From Sanguinoderma infundibulare (Eukaryota; Basidiomycota; Agaricomycetes; Polyporales; Polyporaceae), in contig JAVLRN010000005.1 in assembly GCA_032821775.1 (NCBI GenBank), positions 1,736,001 to 1,800,000 on the forward strand: DNA of 64,000 bases, written 5' to 3'. The notes beneath the pieces were generated by a model that saw only the letters and a program-made list of their open reading frames with translations, made no database searches and was not told the origin of the DNA. Positions 36,977-48,360 of the stretch are shown piece after piece. Position 1 is the stretch's first letter. Every line of letters starts with the position of its first letter. Both the position numbers and the translations under genes were made by a program.

Positions 36977-38461
36977 TCAGCCCCAAAGGTGGAGCACCTT
37001 GGGATCCACCGCGTCCGAGTACCGGCTGCCCTTGACAGATGTCTTCACGAGCACTTCGTCGATTTCAGGCACCTCCGCCTCGCTGAGCTCGACGTCGCCT
37101 GCCGCGATGTTCTCCAAGTTGCGCTTCTTGTTACTGGGGGAATGCATCAAATGAGCATGATGCTATGGTGCAGGCAAAGCTCGCGGCTTACGAGGATCCA
37201 GGAATGGGCACAACGTGCGGTCCGCGCGAAATGACCCAAGCGATGGCGAGCTGGCCCGGAGTGACTCCCTTCCGGTCCGCAATGACCTTCACAGCGTCGA
37301 CGAGGGCCATGTTGTGCTTGAAATTCTCCTCCTCGAAACGAGTCATGCGACGGCGCATGTCCCCCGCTAGAATGGAACGATAGTGAGCGTTTGGCAACAT
37401 CTTAATACACGAAGGATGATGCGAACGGGCCAAATCCGCAGGGCTCTTGATAGTACCGGTCAAGAAGCCTCGACCAAGAGGTGAGTACGCGACAACGTTG
37501 ATGCCAAGTTCCTTCGCCGTTGCAATAACTATAAGGCGAAGAGGTTCTTAGCAAATCGATAAGTCGTCGAGGCTCAAAACCATACCCTTCTTGGTCTCTT
37601 CCTCATATGACCACAGGCTGACCTCGATCTCGACGGCGGTAATTGGGTGGACCGCGTGCGCCCTTCTGAGCGACGCCGCGCTACACTCCGAGAGGCCAAT
37701 GTGTTGGAAATGGCCCTCGTTCTTCAGTTCAGCAAGGGTCCTGATGGCGTCCTCGAGGGGAACATTCGGGGGTACGCGAGCCGGCTCGAAGAGATCCATC
37801 TTCTTAATGCCGCCAAGCTTCTCGTTGATGAAGGTGACACTTCGCCTAAGGTTCTCTGGACTTGAGAGAGGATGAGAGGCGACCCGACACCAGCGTAAAA
37901 CAGGATACTAACCTGCCATCGGGCACCAGTGCCCCGGCAGCATTCCCTCCCTGCCAAAACAATTAAGCTTGAGCCCTATGTGAAAGTGGGAAGGATACAA
38001 GCCTTGACGGACAAAAATGTCTTATCGGCGTATTCGGGGTACTTCTGGTAAAACCGAGAGAGTAGCTCTAGGTTTGCCGGGGAGGCGTTGGGGCCATAAA
38101 ACTCGCCTGATCGGGTGTGAGGACCAGGCATGTTTTGGCCGCGATCTCACGTACCGCTATTCAGCATCATCTTCACGCCAGGGGGCATCGCATCGACACC
38201 AGCCTTGATGGCTTCGAACGCGTCCTCGTCCGGGAGGGGGAAGTTCGGGTCTCTCCAACTGCAGCAAGATATAACATCAAGTTTAAAGCAATTTCGACGC
38301 CGCAGGAAAGTGAAGACGCACGTCATCATCATAAGGCCGTGCTGAGAAGCCAGCAGCCGTCAGCTCTGCAGTGGATAGTTATCGACGTTGTGAAAATCTA
38401 CCGCGACTCCACCGATGGTGACATCGGTAGCGGCTCCGCCGAGCTTAACAGTCTTGACCAT
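36977..38461 (-). CDS. Aldo-keto reductase (pyridoxal-reductase/YakC-like)
   Basis: Nine exons: 38461-38402, 38341-38322 (20 nt), 38258-38155, 38106-38003, 37950-37913 (38 nt), 37860-37586, 37528-37427, 37366-37192, 37133-36977 (344 aa). This is an NADPH-dependent TIM-barrel oxidoreductase. Family blocks are MVKTVKLGG, GVAHGLMMMTW, FEAIKAGVDAMPPGVKMMLN, EFYGPNASPANLELL, LGGIKKMDLFEPAR, GHFQHIGLSE, VVAYSPLGRGFLTG and VVPIPGSS. The end is PKVLHLWG. The barrel looks complete, so the gene is probably active. Intron 4 (38002-37951) needs a GC donor and intron 7 is 60 bp and stop-free. A decayed copy of its first exons lies at 42420-42716. Confidence 0.88.
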
Positions 38462-38945
38462 CTTGTGAGCAATCCTTTGCTAGGTGAAGTAGGAAGTCGA
38501 GAGAGAAAGATGTTGGTGAGGGTTCGTCGTGTCACATGGGGCTATTTATATTGAACGCGAAAGGAGGCTGATTGTCTACTGAGGGAACAGGAAAAGGGGT
38601 CCGCAGATTGTCTGAGCGAGATGCCGCCAGGACGCGTGTGCATTCCGGTGCTCTGTACACCAGACTTTCGAAGTGGCCGATCGGTATATCTGTGAGAGGA
38701 CTTCAGTAATGGCTTCGGGGTTGGCGGTGGGGTCATTCGTAGTAGTCTCCTTACATAAGTATCGAGCCGAAACTTAGATGTGCGCGTTTACAGTCTAAAA
38801 GTACACGGCAAGCGGAATCAATATGCTCACTTGTCAGCATGGGCGCTTGGCTCGCAACGACAATATTCGGCTCAAGGCTCCACTCTGTGACTCTGCAGTC
38901 GCCCTGCTACACTGTTCTGTAAGACATGAGTTTCGTACCTGATCT
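38462..38945. other. Spacer between aldo-keto reductase start and DUF6533 fragment
   Basis: This is 484 bp holding the reductase promoter. No gene or motif was recognised. Confidence 0.4.
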
Positions 38946-39398
38946 ATGTCGCTCAATAGCATCATGGTCATCGTAAATGTGTCGAACATTGTCACGTTCT
39001 TGGTGAGCCTTGTCCATGGTACAGTGACATGTGCACTCATGTTGTACTGCTTATCAGGCAACCCCGGTATGTCAGCCGAAGTCAACGAGCAACATTGTAA
39101 ACAGCACCTCACGAGTTGCAGGCGGGTTCGAAAAAGGGATTGGAAACAACACTCACCAACGTGTCAGCGTGCGTCCTCTTCCTCAGATGATCCGCCATGT
39201 AACAGATCACGCAGATTATCGACCGTACTCACGTCCCGTCTATTTCTCAATCTCCGGGATTTCGGATCCGCGCGGCGTTCGCATCGCATCGGAGACGAGG
39301 AAAACAGTATCACGAAGCATTGGGATTCGATCAACTCTGCGCCGACGGTCTCAATCCTGGTATTTGCTCCTCAAGCCGCCTCGGTGGAGGGGGCTTAG
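38946..39398 (+). pseudogene. 5'-truncated DUF6533-type membrane protein remnant
   Basis: This segment matches only the last exons of the fuller copy at 40265-41965. SIMVIVNVSNIVTFL corresponds to GIMVASNVTNIITFL there. A piece reading KKGLETTLTN corresponds to LKGMETTLTN, and LSTVLTSRLFLNLRD corresponds to LSTTLTSRLILNLRD, followed by RIGDEENSITKHWDS. No N-terminal membrane helices are found upstream, and the pieces need several frame changes. It looks like a truncated duplicate rather than a working gene. The real limits of the remnant are uncertain. Confidence 0.6.
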
Positions 39399-40264
39399 CG
39401 CGGCCGATCTGTCTTCGTTTCATGCGTCGATTATCAAGCAATTGTGGTTCTTTTCCATGCAATCGAATACGAACTCATCCTCGTTCGAAGCCCCAGTCCG
39501 AACCTACGAGGGAGTACCGCCACCTGTGCAATTGTGTGCGCAAGCTGATGGCGCTGATAGGTACGTCAGATTTCTGTTCGCGTCGAACTCCGTCCTCACC
39601 GAGTAAGTTAACTCATCTCATCAGGTTTCATGAAATCGTTTTATGTTCACTACTCGGAACTCGTCTTTGTCATCTCGAAGCCTCCGATATCCAGGCGGAT
39701 CTTCTCTGAAAAGATACCTCGGTCCGAATTACGGTACTCAGATTTTGCAGAAATTCGCGCAAGACCCGACAGTTTTTAGGCTCTTATACCCCTTCATTTT
39801 CTGCCATACTGGCACATCGAAGTATATTCACGAGGCACGCCCAGGCCTCTCGACACAAGTAGGCCCGTTCACGGTAATCCGGATGTCTAATACATGCGCG
39901 TGAAGCATAGTGGTGACACTGACTAGGGCAGTGCGTTCAAATTCCACATACCAACCAGTGGCCCCCATGCGAAGAAGCAGGTCGAGTTCCACCTTCATCG
40001 CAGGGCACAAGATGGTTGCAAGGGCACCATATGCTTCCGGGGTGCATATCCCCGCGTGGGACGCGGTGGAAGGCGAGTGGCTGCCAGGCTGCTGTCAAAG
40101 TGCCTCGATTGGCGCGAGGCTGGGTGGCTGATCAGTGCAGTGCTCTCGTCCCCACCAAGACTTTCCCACACATCTGGGGAGATGATATAGCTGTCAGGAC
40201 GTGGGTAAGGAACGTGCCAGTCTCTCCCCTGCCCTGTCCCTCCAGGGCAGAGATCGGCTTCTGC
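39399..40264. other. Spacer inside the duplicated accessory patch
   Basis: This is 866 bp between the two DUF6533 copies. Short open frames only. It includes the upstream region of the gene starting at 40265. I see nothing recognisable. Confidence 0.4.
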
Positions 40265-41965
40265 ATGCCTCGCTTCCCGGAAGCGGTCCAGGCGACCGCC
40301 GAGTATTGGTATGTGCATGTTTTGTTTTCAAAGACTTACCTCAGGCTCCCTTGACGCGCCGGTCTACCTAGGGCTTTGTCGATTCGGGTGAATAACTACT
40401 TCTCGGCGGTGGGGTTTGGTGAGACTACTAGCGAACATTTCACAAATGTCATGCGCTAAATGACAAACAGCAATCCTGTTCTACGACTATGCCTTGACCT
40501 TCTCCATGGAAGTCGAGTGCTTCTGGAAGTCGGCCAATGTATCCTTCTTCTCGGCCTTGTTCGTGCTGAATCGCTACTGGGGCCTTCTGGGATCCGTCCC
40601 CACAATGTTCGAGTACTTCGGAAGTCCTTCTGAGAACGTGAGTTCCATGTGCTCTCGGCGCGATAACCACATTGACAGAGCACGACCGTAGAGGTAAACG
40701 AAACCCTTCGAAGATTCTGATGAGCTCAAGTTAAATGGCTCATAAAATACCCAGTTGCCGTAAATTGCAAACCTACCACCAGGCTTTCGCTGTAGCCAGC
40801 CAGGGGATCATAGCGAGTGAGTTGCGAGCCGTCGTAGGATCAGATCCATGACCTTGGTTAATGCAACGCATAGTCATGCTCGTGCTTCGTACATATGCTC
40901 TTTACGAGCGAAGCAGACGAATCCTTGCCCTGCTCATCGTCACGCATGTGGGAGGTGCTTTGGCTGCCTTGGTACGAGTTACAAGGATACCGTCAAGTGC
41001 TTCGCTGATCATCTCATGCACTCGAAGGTCACCATGATCACCATTGCAAGTCCGAACCGTACAGTGATACCGATGCCGTTTACTTTCACCGGCTGTGATT
41101 TATCCCTCACCAACACTCAGTGAGTGACCCCACGCAAGTAATGTCTCTACCGGCTATAACCACAACTGGCTTCGCACATGCTTGTAGGGGGATACGTACG
41201 TCATACTACCACACTTCTGTCTGCGAGCATTAAAAGAGTGCCCTTGTCCTTGCACAGATCTTGCCATCGCCTGGTCTGCGATGCTGTGGTTCGACACAAC
41301 CATCTTCGTGTTGACACTAGTGCGGGCATTCCTTATGCACCGTCGCGTTCCAGGCGGTATCCTAGAGATACTCTTCCGAGACGGTGAGTTGACCATCCCC
41401 GGATGGGCACCGCGCTGTTTATGCTCACGACAGTTCAGGTACCATTTACTACGGGCGAGTCCCTTCGAAGCAACGTCTGAGCAGTTGCGTAGAAACTGAC
41501 ATGTGCCATCTGTGGATAGAATCATGGTCGCCTCCAATGTAACGAATATCATCACTTTCCTGGTCACTCCGGTACGCGACCTCGGACTTGCGGCTCTTCC
41601 GTAACTGACGAAGCCTCCCCAGTCTGGATCAAACCTCAAGGGCATGGAAACGACGCTCACCAACGTGTACGTGCTGCCCTCTTGGCTTTCGTGGATTCGT
41701 ACCAACTGAAAAGAAAACCTGCAGGTTATCGACGACCCTCACCTCGCGCCTCATTCTCAACCTTCGCGACCCACGTCTTCGGCGGGCGCGTTACATAGGC
41801 GACGAAGGGGCCAACACTGTGACACAGGCTTGGACCTCGAAAGCCACGCAATCCGTCGTGTCCCGAGTGGTTTTCGGCAGGGACAAGGCCAAAGCCCTCG
41901 ACATAAGCGACTCGGTCGGCTCGACAACAAATGACTTTCCCACAGAACTGGAGACTATCGTCTAA
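40265..41965 (+). CDS. DUF6533-type multi-pass membrane protein (some exon joints unresolved)
   Basis: This is a basidiomycete family of seven-helix-like membrane proteins of unknown function. Clear exons are 40265-40308, 40372-40418, 40471-40637 (FYDYALTFSMEVECFW, FFSALFVLNRYWGLLG), about 40755-40816 (CRKLQTYHQAFAVASQGIIA) and 40874-40971 (MLVLRTYALYERSRRILALL). Further exons near 41266-41520 read AMLWFDTTIFVLTLVRAF and GGILEILFRDG, and the last coding part ends at TAA 41963-41965. I could not join exon 3 to exon 4, or the segment ending near 41120 to the one starting near 41266, in frame with standard splice sites. Either small exons were missed or the gene is newly damaged. Confidence 0.6.
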
Positions 41966-42419
41966 GAAGTGGGTTCAGGACAAGCGCAATCTTGGGTCTG
42001 ACGTTATCGATTTATCATCCCTCACGATCCTTTTCGGGATTCCGAATCCGTCGTCAGTCGTGTAGGCCATCCGGCTTGTCACTGTACTCGCTTGTGCTAT
42101 CAGTATCTTGCAAGGAATGGACATTGGTAGCTCCGTGGAGAACTTACCAGTCACGTTGTCTATGGGGGGTTTGAAGGAGCTCATTGAAAATGTCGACGCT
42201 GGAAGGGAAGGCGCGAAGCAACGTGGCTACTGTTAGTTATTCGCCGGCGAGAGTCTCCAAGGACACGCACGGGGACAAGAGCACTCCGATCAGCAGCGTC
42301 CCTCCTGCCCAGGCCTCTTGGACGGTTCATGTTAAGGTTACTGTCGTGAACCGTACGCGCAGTGAGGCCGACTCCTTGATCTCCGTCGACTACTCCCTTC
42401 AAGGTGCTCAGGTCGACGA
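41966..42419. other. Spacer between DUF6533 gene and reductase remnant
   Basis: This is 454 bp with short overlapping open frames on both strands. It may contain more decayed reductase sequence, but I cannot align it to the intact copy. Confidence 0.35.
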
Positions 42420-42716
42420 CTCAGCCAGGGCCCCGGGCTATAGAACTTAGCGAGGAGCGCCATGAAGTCGACGTGACCTTATAATTATCGCTGCAGCCTT
42501 TTCCTGCGACGGCGACGGCGGCCGTTGGTATAGATTGCGCGTCGCTACGCATCATGCGGGCGCAAGGCGCAGAAAATACGCGCGCCATCATCAAGAGGCC
42601 GTGCTGCTATATGCGTCAGACCGTTGGTTAATTGAGGGAAGCCAGTGGGTACTCACCGCGACCTGTCCAATTGCGTCGGAGGCGGTCCCGCCGAGCTTGA
42701 CGCTCTTGACGGTCAT
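42420..42716 (-). pseudogene. Decayed start of a second aldo-keto reductase
   Basis: Reading from 42716 the minus strand gives MTVKSVKLGGTASDAIGQVA, then a GTGAGT donor, then HGLLMMA after an acceptor near 42606. This parallels MVKTVKLGG...GVA and HGLMMMT in the intact gene at 36977-38461, with the same first intron position. Further on, AKFYSPGP resembles EFYGPNAS. The rest of the barrel is missing. It is a 5' remnant of a duplicated reductase. Confidence 0.65.
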
Positions 42717-43236
42717 ATTCGGAGTACAGTGAATATGAAGCCTAAGAGGATCGGGGGAGATGTTGAAGGGCTGTCTCAGCCCGACATGAGTGAGTCCCGT
42801 AAGCTACGCGTCCTATTGTACGGCGGATCGGCACAGTGATTAACTGTGTGTCCCGAGGGGTCGCATACGGTCAACGGTGTGATGGGTCTGGTGGGAAACC
42901 CGACTTCCTCCACGGAGCTGGCCAAGGACAGCCGAGGAAGTCTGGCGATGTGTTCAGTGCGCAGCGAGGGGATGCAAATATTCAGCCCCGAGCAGTGGCC
43001 GCTGCGGGAAGGAGGATCGGACGGCGGGCGGAGTGTAAGCCGACAGCCCGATCGTGGGGGCCAGACTGCGCCAGGAACCGAAAGCGATGACGGCAGAGGG
43101 ACGTTGGCACTGGACCGGCGTCCGTGGACTACTTATCCGGACCACTGCTCCCTATTCCTTTGCTCTCGCCTAGCTCGCCTGCTCCTCTTCCCTTCGTCCT
43201 TTCGTCTTCTTTCTCTGATACCCTCTTGTTCTCATC
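42717..43236. other. SSO1 upstream region
   Basis: This is 520 bp. The last 100 bp before the syntaxin ATG are CT-rich, typical of a fungal promoter or leader. No gene seen. Confidence 0.45.
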
Positions 43237-44620
43237 ATGTCGCGCGACAGGCTAGCCGCATTCAGGGTGTGTTTCATCGGCTTCGTGCGCGTACCAGCTC
43301 TCGGCTGACCAGGACTTCGGTTTCCCATTCACGCCATTTAGCACCAGCAGCAGGCCCAACAGGGTCATGAAATGACAAATATTGGAGCCCCCTCAACGCA
43401 GGCGGATAGTAACGGAAGTGCAGATGCGATGACGAATTTCTACAATCAGGCACGTACATGCTTACTTTTTCCAATTGCGCCCTTCGCGCCTTCGAGCCAT
43501 CGGCCTCGCTCGCAGGCGCATACTAACGATAAGATGTGCACGCATAGGTCACTGCTGTGCAAGACAGCATCGCAGAGTTTAGCAGTAACGTCTCTCGGAT
43601 AGCCGACCTGCATTCCCGCGCCCTCAACTCAGCGGACGACACTGCAAGCCGCCAGAACGCCGCCTTGGTCGACGAACTAGTTGGACAGACTCGTGAGTTA
43701 AGCAGCGGCATAAAGGACAAAATCCAGGCCTTGTCCTCCTTCCCTGCCGCTCGACCACAGGACCAGGCGATTCGCAAGAACCAGGTGCGCGCCCCTAGCA
43801 CATCGCCCTCCACCTATGCAGGACGCATCGCCAACCGTTTATCGTCTGCCTAGACCTTGCTTCTGCGCCAGAAGTTCGTGGAAGTGCTCCAGAATTACCA
43901 GAACGTAGAACGGGATTACCGTCAGAGGTACCGCCAACGTGTCGAGCGCCAGTTCAAGATCGGTGAGCACACCCCTGCTTCCCCTCTCCATTGAAATCAT
44001 CCCGACTTTTGTCCAAGTTAAACCCGAAGCCACGCCGGAGGAGGTCGAGGCGGTCGTGAACGATACGGAAGGCTCCGGTGCTCAGATCTTCACACAAGCG
44101 GTAGGTGATACCTCATGCCAGCACACTCGCCGCGAGTTAAACAGTTCACCGTTAGCTTTCAACGTCGACACGGTATAACGAAGGGCGGATAGCATACCGC
44201 GACGTTCAAGATCGCCATCATGACATCCAAAAGATTGAGCGGACGTTGGAAGAACTGGCATCAATGTTCAACGACGTGAGTGTCTCTAGCCCAACATTCT
44301 TAGGATTCCGCAACTGATCGTTCGACACTCCTATAGGTGTCCGTGCTTATCGTGCAGCAAGATGAGGGCATTGACACCATCCAGGCCACAGCGATAGACG
44401 TCGAGGCGAATACTCGCGCCGGGTACGTTCCCGCCGCAGTCCACATTCCCGTACCCCATGTCGAACTCTTCATTTTCCCCGCAGCTTGCAACAAACGGAG
44501 AAAGCCGTGGAGCATGCACGTTCGGCACGCCGCAAGCGTTGGTACTGCTTCGGGCTCTTCGTTTTCGTTATTGTCGTGCTCGCAATCGTCCTCGGTGTCG
44601 TCTTGGGCACCCACCACTGA
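43237..44620 (+). CDS. SSO1: Plasma-membrane t-SNARE, Sso1/Sso2-type syntaxin
   Basis: Eight exons: 43237-43266, 43342-43449, 43548-43784, 43854-43962, 44018-44100, 44156-44275, 44337-44422, 44485-44620 (302 aa). Sso-type syntaxins fuse exocytic vesicles with the plasma membrane. Visible are the start MSRDRLAAFR, the Habc region (QDSIAEFSSNVSRIADLHSR), VKPEATPEEVEAVVND, and the SNARE motif RHHDIQKIERTLEELASMF with VLIVQQDEGIDTI; its zero-layer Gln is in VQQDE. A C-terminal anchor CFGLFVFVIVVLAIVLGVVL ends three residues before the stop. Intron 2 (43450-43547) keeps frame only with a GC donor (GCACGT). Intron 4 uses an AAG acceptor. Confidence 0.92.
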
Positions 44621-45235
44621 TCTCATCACCCCCGACCAACCTCCCGCCGCCCGCTGCCATCTAGTTGTTTAATAGTCACGACCTGGACGGTCCTCACGCA
44701 TGGGACGCTTTCCACCTTGCATTACTACACTCCTCGCAGTGCTGCTGCTGCTGCTTCAGTGCTGGGACATTTGGATGACGATCACGACCACTATCTTGCG
44801 ATCTTGTACCGCATCTAGCACGCGTGTCTACCTGTATACCAACTACGATACGATACGCAGTAATATGTTTTCCCCCAGTGAACGAATCGACTAACCAGTC
44901 AAGTTTCGCCTGGCTGGTATTAATTATTGACATCATCGCTAATGGACGAAGAGTCCTTATCGTAACGGAATGCACTAAGGATGCGAGATATATTGCTGTG
45001 AAGTTGGCCGTCCATTCTGCGCTCCGGGGCGTCAACGGCCAATACCCCCGAGTCATCATCCATCCATGAGCTCGATACCATCGACAACATCGACGTTCGC
45101 AACGACGTTCGTCTGCACTCTGTCCACGGATCTTGAAGCTTTGAGTCTGACCTTGAACCGCGGCTGAGCCTTCGGAGCTTCTTCCATCACATCTGGGGCC
45201 GGTATCGAGCGCGAACCGAAGCATCTGCTGTCGCA
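44621..45235. other. SSO1 3' flank and BNA5 upstream region
   Basis: This is 615 bp between two plus-strand genes. No supported gene. A small frame at 44700-44894 starts with a hydrophobic run but has no other support. Confidence 0.45.
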
Positions 45236-47044
45236 ATGGGCAGCCTCGCCGCCAACTTCAAACTCTCGCCCTCCGAGGATCCCCTGCGCACGTTCCGGGA
45301 TGAGTTCGCCATCCCGACGTTCCGTCAGATGAACGCGACCGCCGTCGCCGCGGAATCTGGTATGTACCCCGCTGCATGCGTATACAGCATCCCTTGGCCT
45401 GACATCGCCGTACGTACGTTCGTTCGTTCCTCGCGCGCCGCGATCCTCGGCCGCCTGTCACGCTCCGGATCCTACACTATCACGTCCGAGGGCTGCAGCG
45501 GACGAGCCGTGCACGTACCTGTGCGGAAACTCGCTCGGCCTGCTGCCGAAGCGCGCGCAAAGGCTCGTGCAGGAGGAGCTCGAGGTCTGGGCGACGAGGT
45601 GCGTGTGCCCGTCGTCTCTCTCGCGCCGTCACGCGGTGCTGAGGATGGGATGGGGCATGTCGGACGCGCGCATCGCACACAGGGCGGTGGAGGGCCACTT
45701 TGACCACCCGCACGGCCGGAGCTGGATGTACATCGCCGATACCGTGCACCCGCACTTTGCGGAGCTCGTAGGTGAGTGCGTGTCCAGCCATGTCGTGGCC
45801 TCACGGCATGCATTCTCATTCTCATTGATCGTTCCTTTCACCCGCGGTAGGTGCGAGCGAGTCCGAGGTCGCGTGCATGGGCACGCTCACCGCGAACCTG
45901 CACCTGATGCTGAACGCGTTCTACAAGCCCACTCGGGAACGCTACAAGATCCTCTGCGAAACTAGGGCGTTCCCGTCGGACCAGGTACGTTCCCATTCCA
46001 TCTCGACCTCGATCCCCGCGGACCATCTGACGGTGCGCGCAGTACGCGTTCGCGACTCAAGTCTCCTCGCGCGGCTTCGACCCCGAAGATGCCGTCCTCG
46101 AGCTCCACCCTCGCCCGGGCGAGCACACCCTCCGCACGGAAGACATCCTCGCCACGATCGCGCGCCAAGGTCCCAACATCGCCCTCGTCCTCCTCGCCGG
46201 CGTGCAGTTCTACACCGGCCAGTACTTCCCGATCAAGGAGATCACCGCCGCGGCGCATGCGCAGGGCTGCATCTGCGGCTGGGACCTCGCGCACGCGGTC
46301 GGGAACGTCCCGCTCTCGCTCCACGCCTGGGACGTCGACTTCGCCGTCTGGTGCACGTACAAGTACCTCAACTCGGGCCCGGGCGGCATTGGCGGGCTCT
46401 TCGTGCACGAGCGGTGGGCGGACCTGCCTGTCGCTCAGGCGGGCTGGTGGGGCCACAACCCGGCGACGCGCTTCGACATGCCCGCGCGCTTCCATGCAAT
46501 CCGCGGCGCACAGGGTTTCCAGCAGAGCAACCCGTCCGTGCTCGCCACGGTGTCGCTGCTCGGGTCCTTGCAGGTGTTCAAGGACGCCGGAGGGATGGAG
46601 AAGCTCCGAGCGAGGTCGGAGCGGCTGACGGGGTACTTGGAAGCGTTGCTGAAGGACAGCAGGTTCTACGCGGAGCCGGGACAGGCATTCGAGAAGGGGA
46701 AGGACGAGGTGAAGGTGACGATCATCACCCCTCCGGACTCTGCGGAGCGGGGCGCGCAGCTGTCGCTTGCCTTCCTTCCGACTGGGCGGGGTGTCATGCC
46801 GAGGGTACTGAAGGGCCTCGAGGATCACGGTGTCATAGGCGACTCAAGAAAACCGGATGTCATCCGGCTTGCACCTGCTCCGTTGTATAACACCTTTGAG
46901 GATGTCGAGCGAGCCGTCAAGGTGCTAGATGAGGTGCTTGCGACGGTTGAGAAGGAGGGTGTACCGCCTGAACCGCAAGAGAGTGGATCTATGTCAGAAG
47001 ACAGGCTGGATAACGAGGATATTGTAGATGGACGACGCTCGTAG
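45236..47044 (+). CDS. BNA5: Kynureninase
   Basis: Five exons: 45236-45359, 45499-45598, 45683-45771, 45851-45984, 46043-47044 (482 aa). This PLP enzyme cleaves kynurenine or 3-hydroxykynurenine to anthranilate or 3-hydroxyanthranilate plus alanine in the cytosol. Landmarks are [35 protein letters not shown], the PLP-pocket stretch [14 protein letters not shown], the Schiff-base lysine in [13 protein letters not shown], and [13 protein letters not shown]. It ends with [17 protein letters not shown]. Length and motifs match fungal BNA5. It faces BNA7 tail-to-tail with about 300 bp between stops. Confidence 0.96.
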
Positions 47045-47347
47045 ACCAAATGAACCGCAACGTGCAGTACTGACGTATGTCCTCTATTGCTTTGGAAAGT
47101 GTTGTACGGACTTTCAAGTTTTTCATAACTTCTTCGCTACAAACCTACTTGCTTTAGAGAGCCAACTCCTCCACACGCTCTTGTCTAGACCCGGTGGAGC
47201 CACGGAGCACGGTCATCATGTTCGGCAACCAACTTCTCGACACTGCGCAGTGCGATCGACATAAGCGTGACATCGGGGATCAACATTGAGGAGGCACAGC
47301 AAACAGGAGTGATACACACACATTCTGTCAAATTCGCATCCGCCTCG
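47045..47347. other. BNA5/BNA7 convergent spacer
   Basis: This is 303 bp of 3' flanks of two kynurenine-pathway genes. No other feature seen. Confidence 0.5.
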
Positions 47348-48258
47348 TCAGATATCTTGTGCGTCAATTACGGGTGCGGCTGCAGCGACGTCGGCTGCCA
47401 CGAAGTCGGCGACAATGCGGGGATAGACGGGGCCCTTCAGGAGCTCGTTGTGGCCGTCGTGCAGCTCGTCAAAGCTCTTGCAGACATTCGGGAGCACGCC
47501 CACACCGGAGCGGGAGCTGGCAGACGCAGGCGGGGTTATCGCGATCGAGGAAAGATGAGCGTACATGAGTTCGCTCTGGAGCTGATCGACAAGGACGTCG
47601 CCCGAGGAATGGAGGATGAGCCAACGGATGTGCCCGCCCGCAGAGCGCACAGGGTACGAGACGACGTTGACGTCCGTGTATGCGGCGAGATCCCCGAAGG
47701 AGTTGGCGATGAACCACTCTCGATAGCCCGGGAAAGAACGGAGGAGGGCGTCGACGTCGTAGATTCCCTCCGAGAGGACGACTGCGCTCACCGCCTGGAG
47801 AACGTCTTGGGACGGCGTCAGGTCTGAAAAGGGCGATGCGAGAAGGATTGAGGATAGGATGTGCGCCCCGCAGCTGTGGCCCAGAAGATAGAGTCGGGAC
47901 GGGGGAGGGTCCGAGGCTTCTGGCCCCGACCAGGTCGTCAGAAAGTGGAGAAAGCGGAGGACGTCGCGGGCGTGGGTGGGGTGTTGAATGGGGGTCTGCG
48001 GCGTAGTGAGGCTATAGTTGGGTACGGCGACAGGGAAGCCCGTTAGGCGGACGAGGCTGCGCGCGAGCTCCGCATGCTGAGACTTGTCCTCGCTGCGCTG
48101 CTGGTGAGCGTGGCGAGCGGATGGGGCAGTGATGATAGCACACACCTTCGCCAGGCACCTCCGTGGACGAAGACAATGAGTGGGGCGGCATGCGCACCGC
48201 CTGGGGCTGCGTACCAGTCGAAGTTGTGCAGGGCCTCGGGGCCATAGGCCATCTCCAT
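47348..48258 (-). CDS. BNA7: Kynurenine formamidase (alpha/beta hydrolase)
   Basis: Two exons: 48258-48146, 48092-47348 (285 aa). The enzyme hydrolyses N-formylkynurenine to kynurenine and formate. The family-defining HGGAW oxyanion motif is at the end of exon 1. The nucleophile elbow is GHSCGAH. The acid lies in LHSSGDVLVDQL and the catalytic His in DGHNELL. Length is normal for Bna7-type formamidases (about 260-300). The acceptor at 48093 was chosen because it gives WRSEDKSQHAE; the AG a few bases earlier shifts frame. Its neighbour BNA5 acts one or two steps later in the same pathway. The gene is divergent from PMP3, with 102 bp between start codons. Confidence 0.9.
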
Positions 48259-48287
48259 CGTCGTCGTCGCTTCTGACGCACGCGCCC

Positions 48288-48295
48288 TGACGTCA
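48288..48295. promoter_or_regulatory. Palindromic TGACGTCA (CRE-type bZIP site) in BNA7/PMP3 promoter
   Basis: The full palindrome TGACGTCA lies in the 102-bp space between the BNA7 (-) and PMP3 (+) start codons. It is the consensus of CREB/ATF-type bZIP factors, which in fungi control stress genes. PMP3 is a stress-related membrane protein, so the site is plausible. An 8-mer can occur by chance. Confidence 0.4.
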
Positions 48296-48360
48296 TCCCA
48301 CCCCAGCCGTTATAAGCCGTCGGTCGCTTCCAACGTCCCCCCGACTCATCGCTTTTCACC

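Noticed and set aside
46089..46890. Alternative long frames inside the kynureninase exon
   Set aside because: They are out-of-frame shadows in very GC-rich coding sequence.
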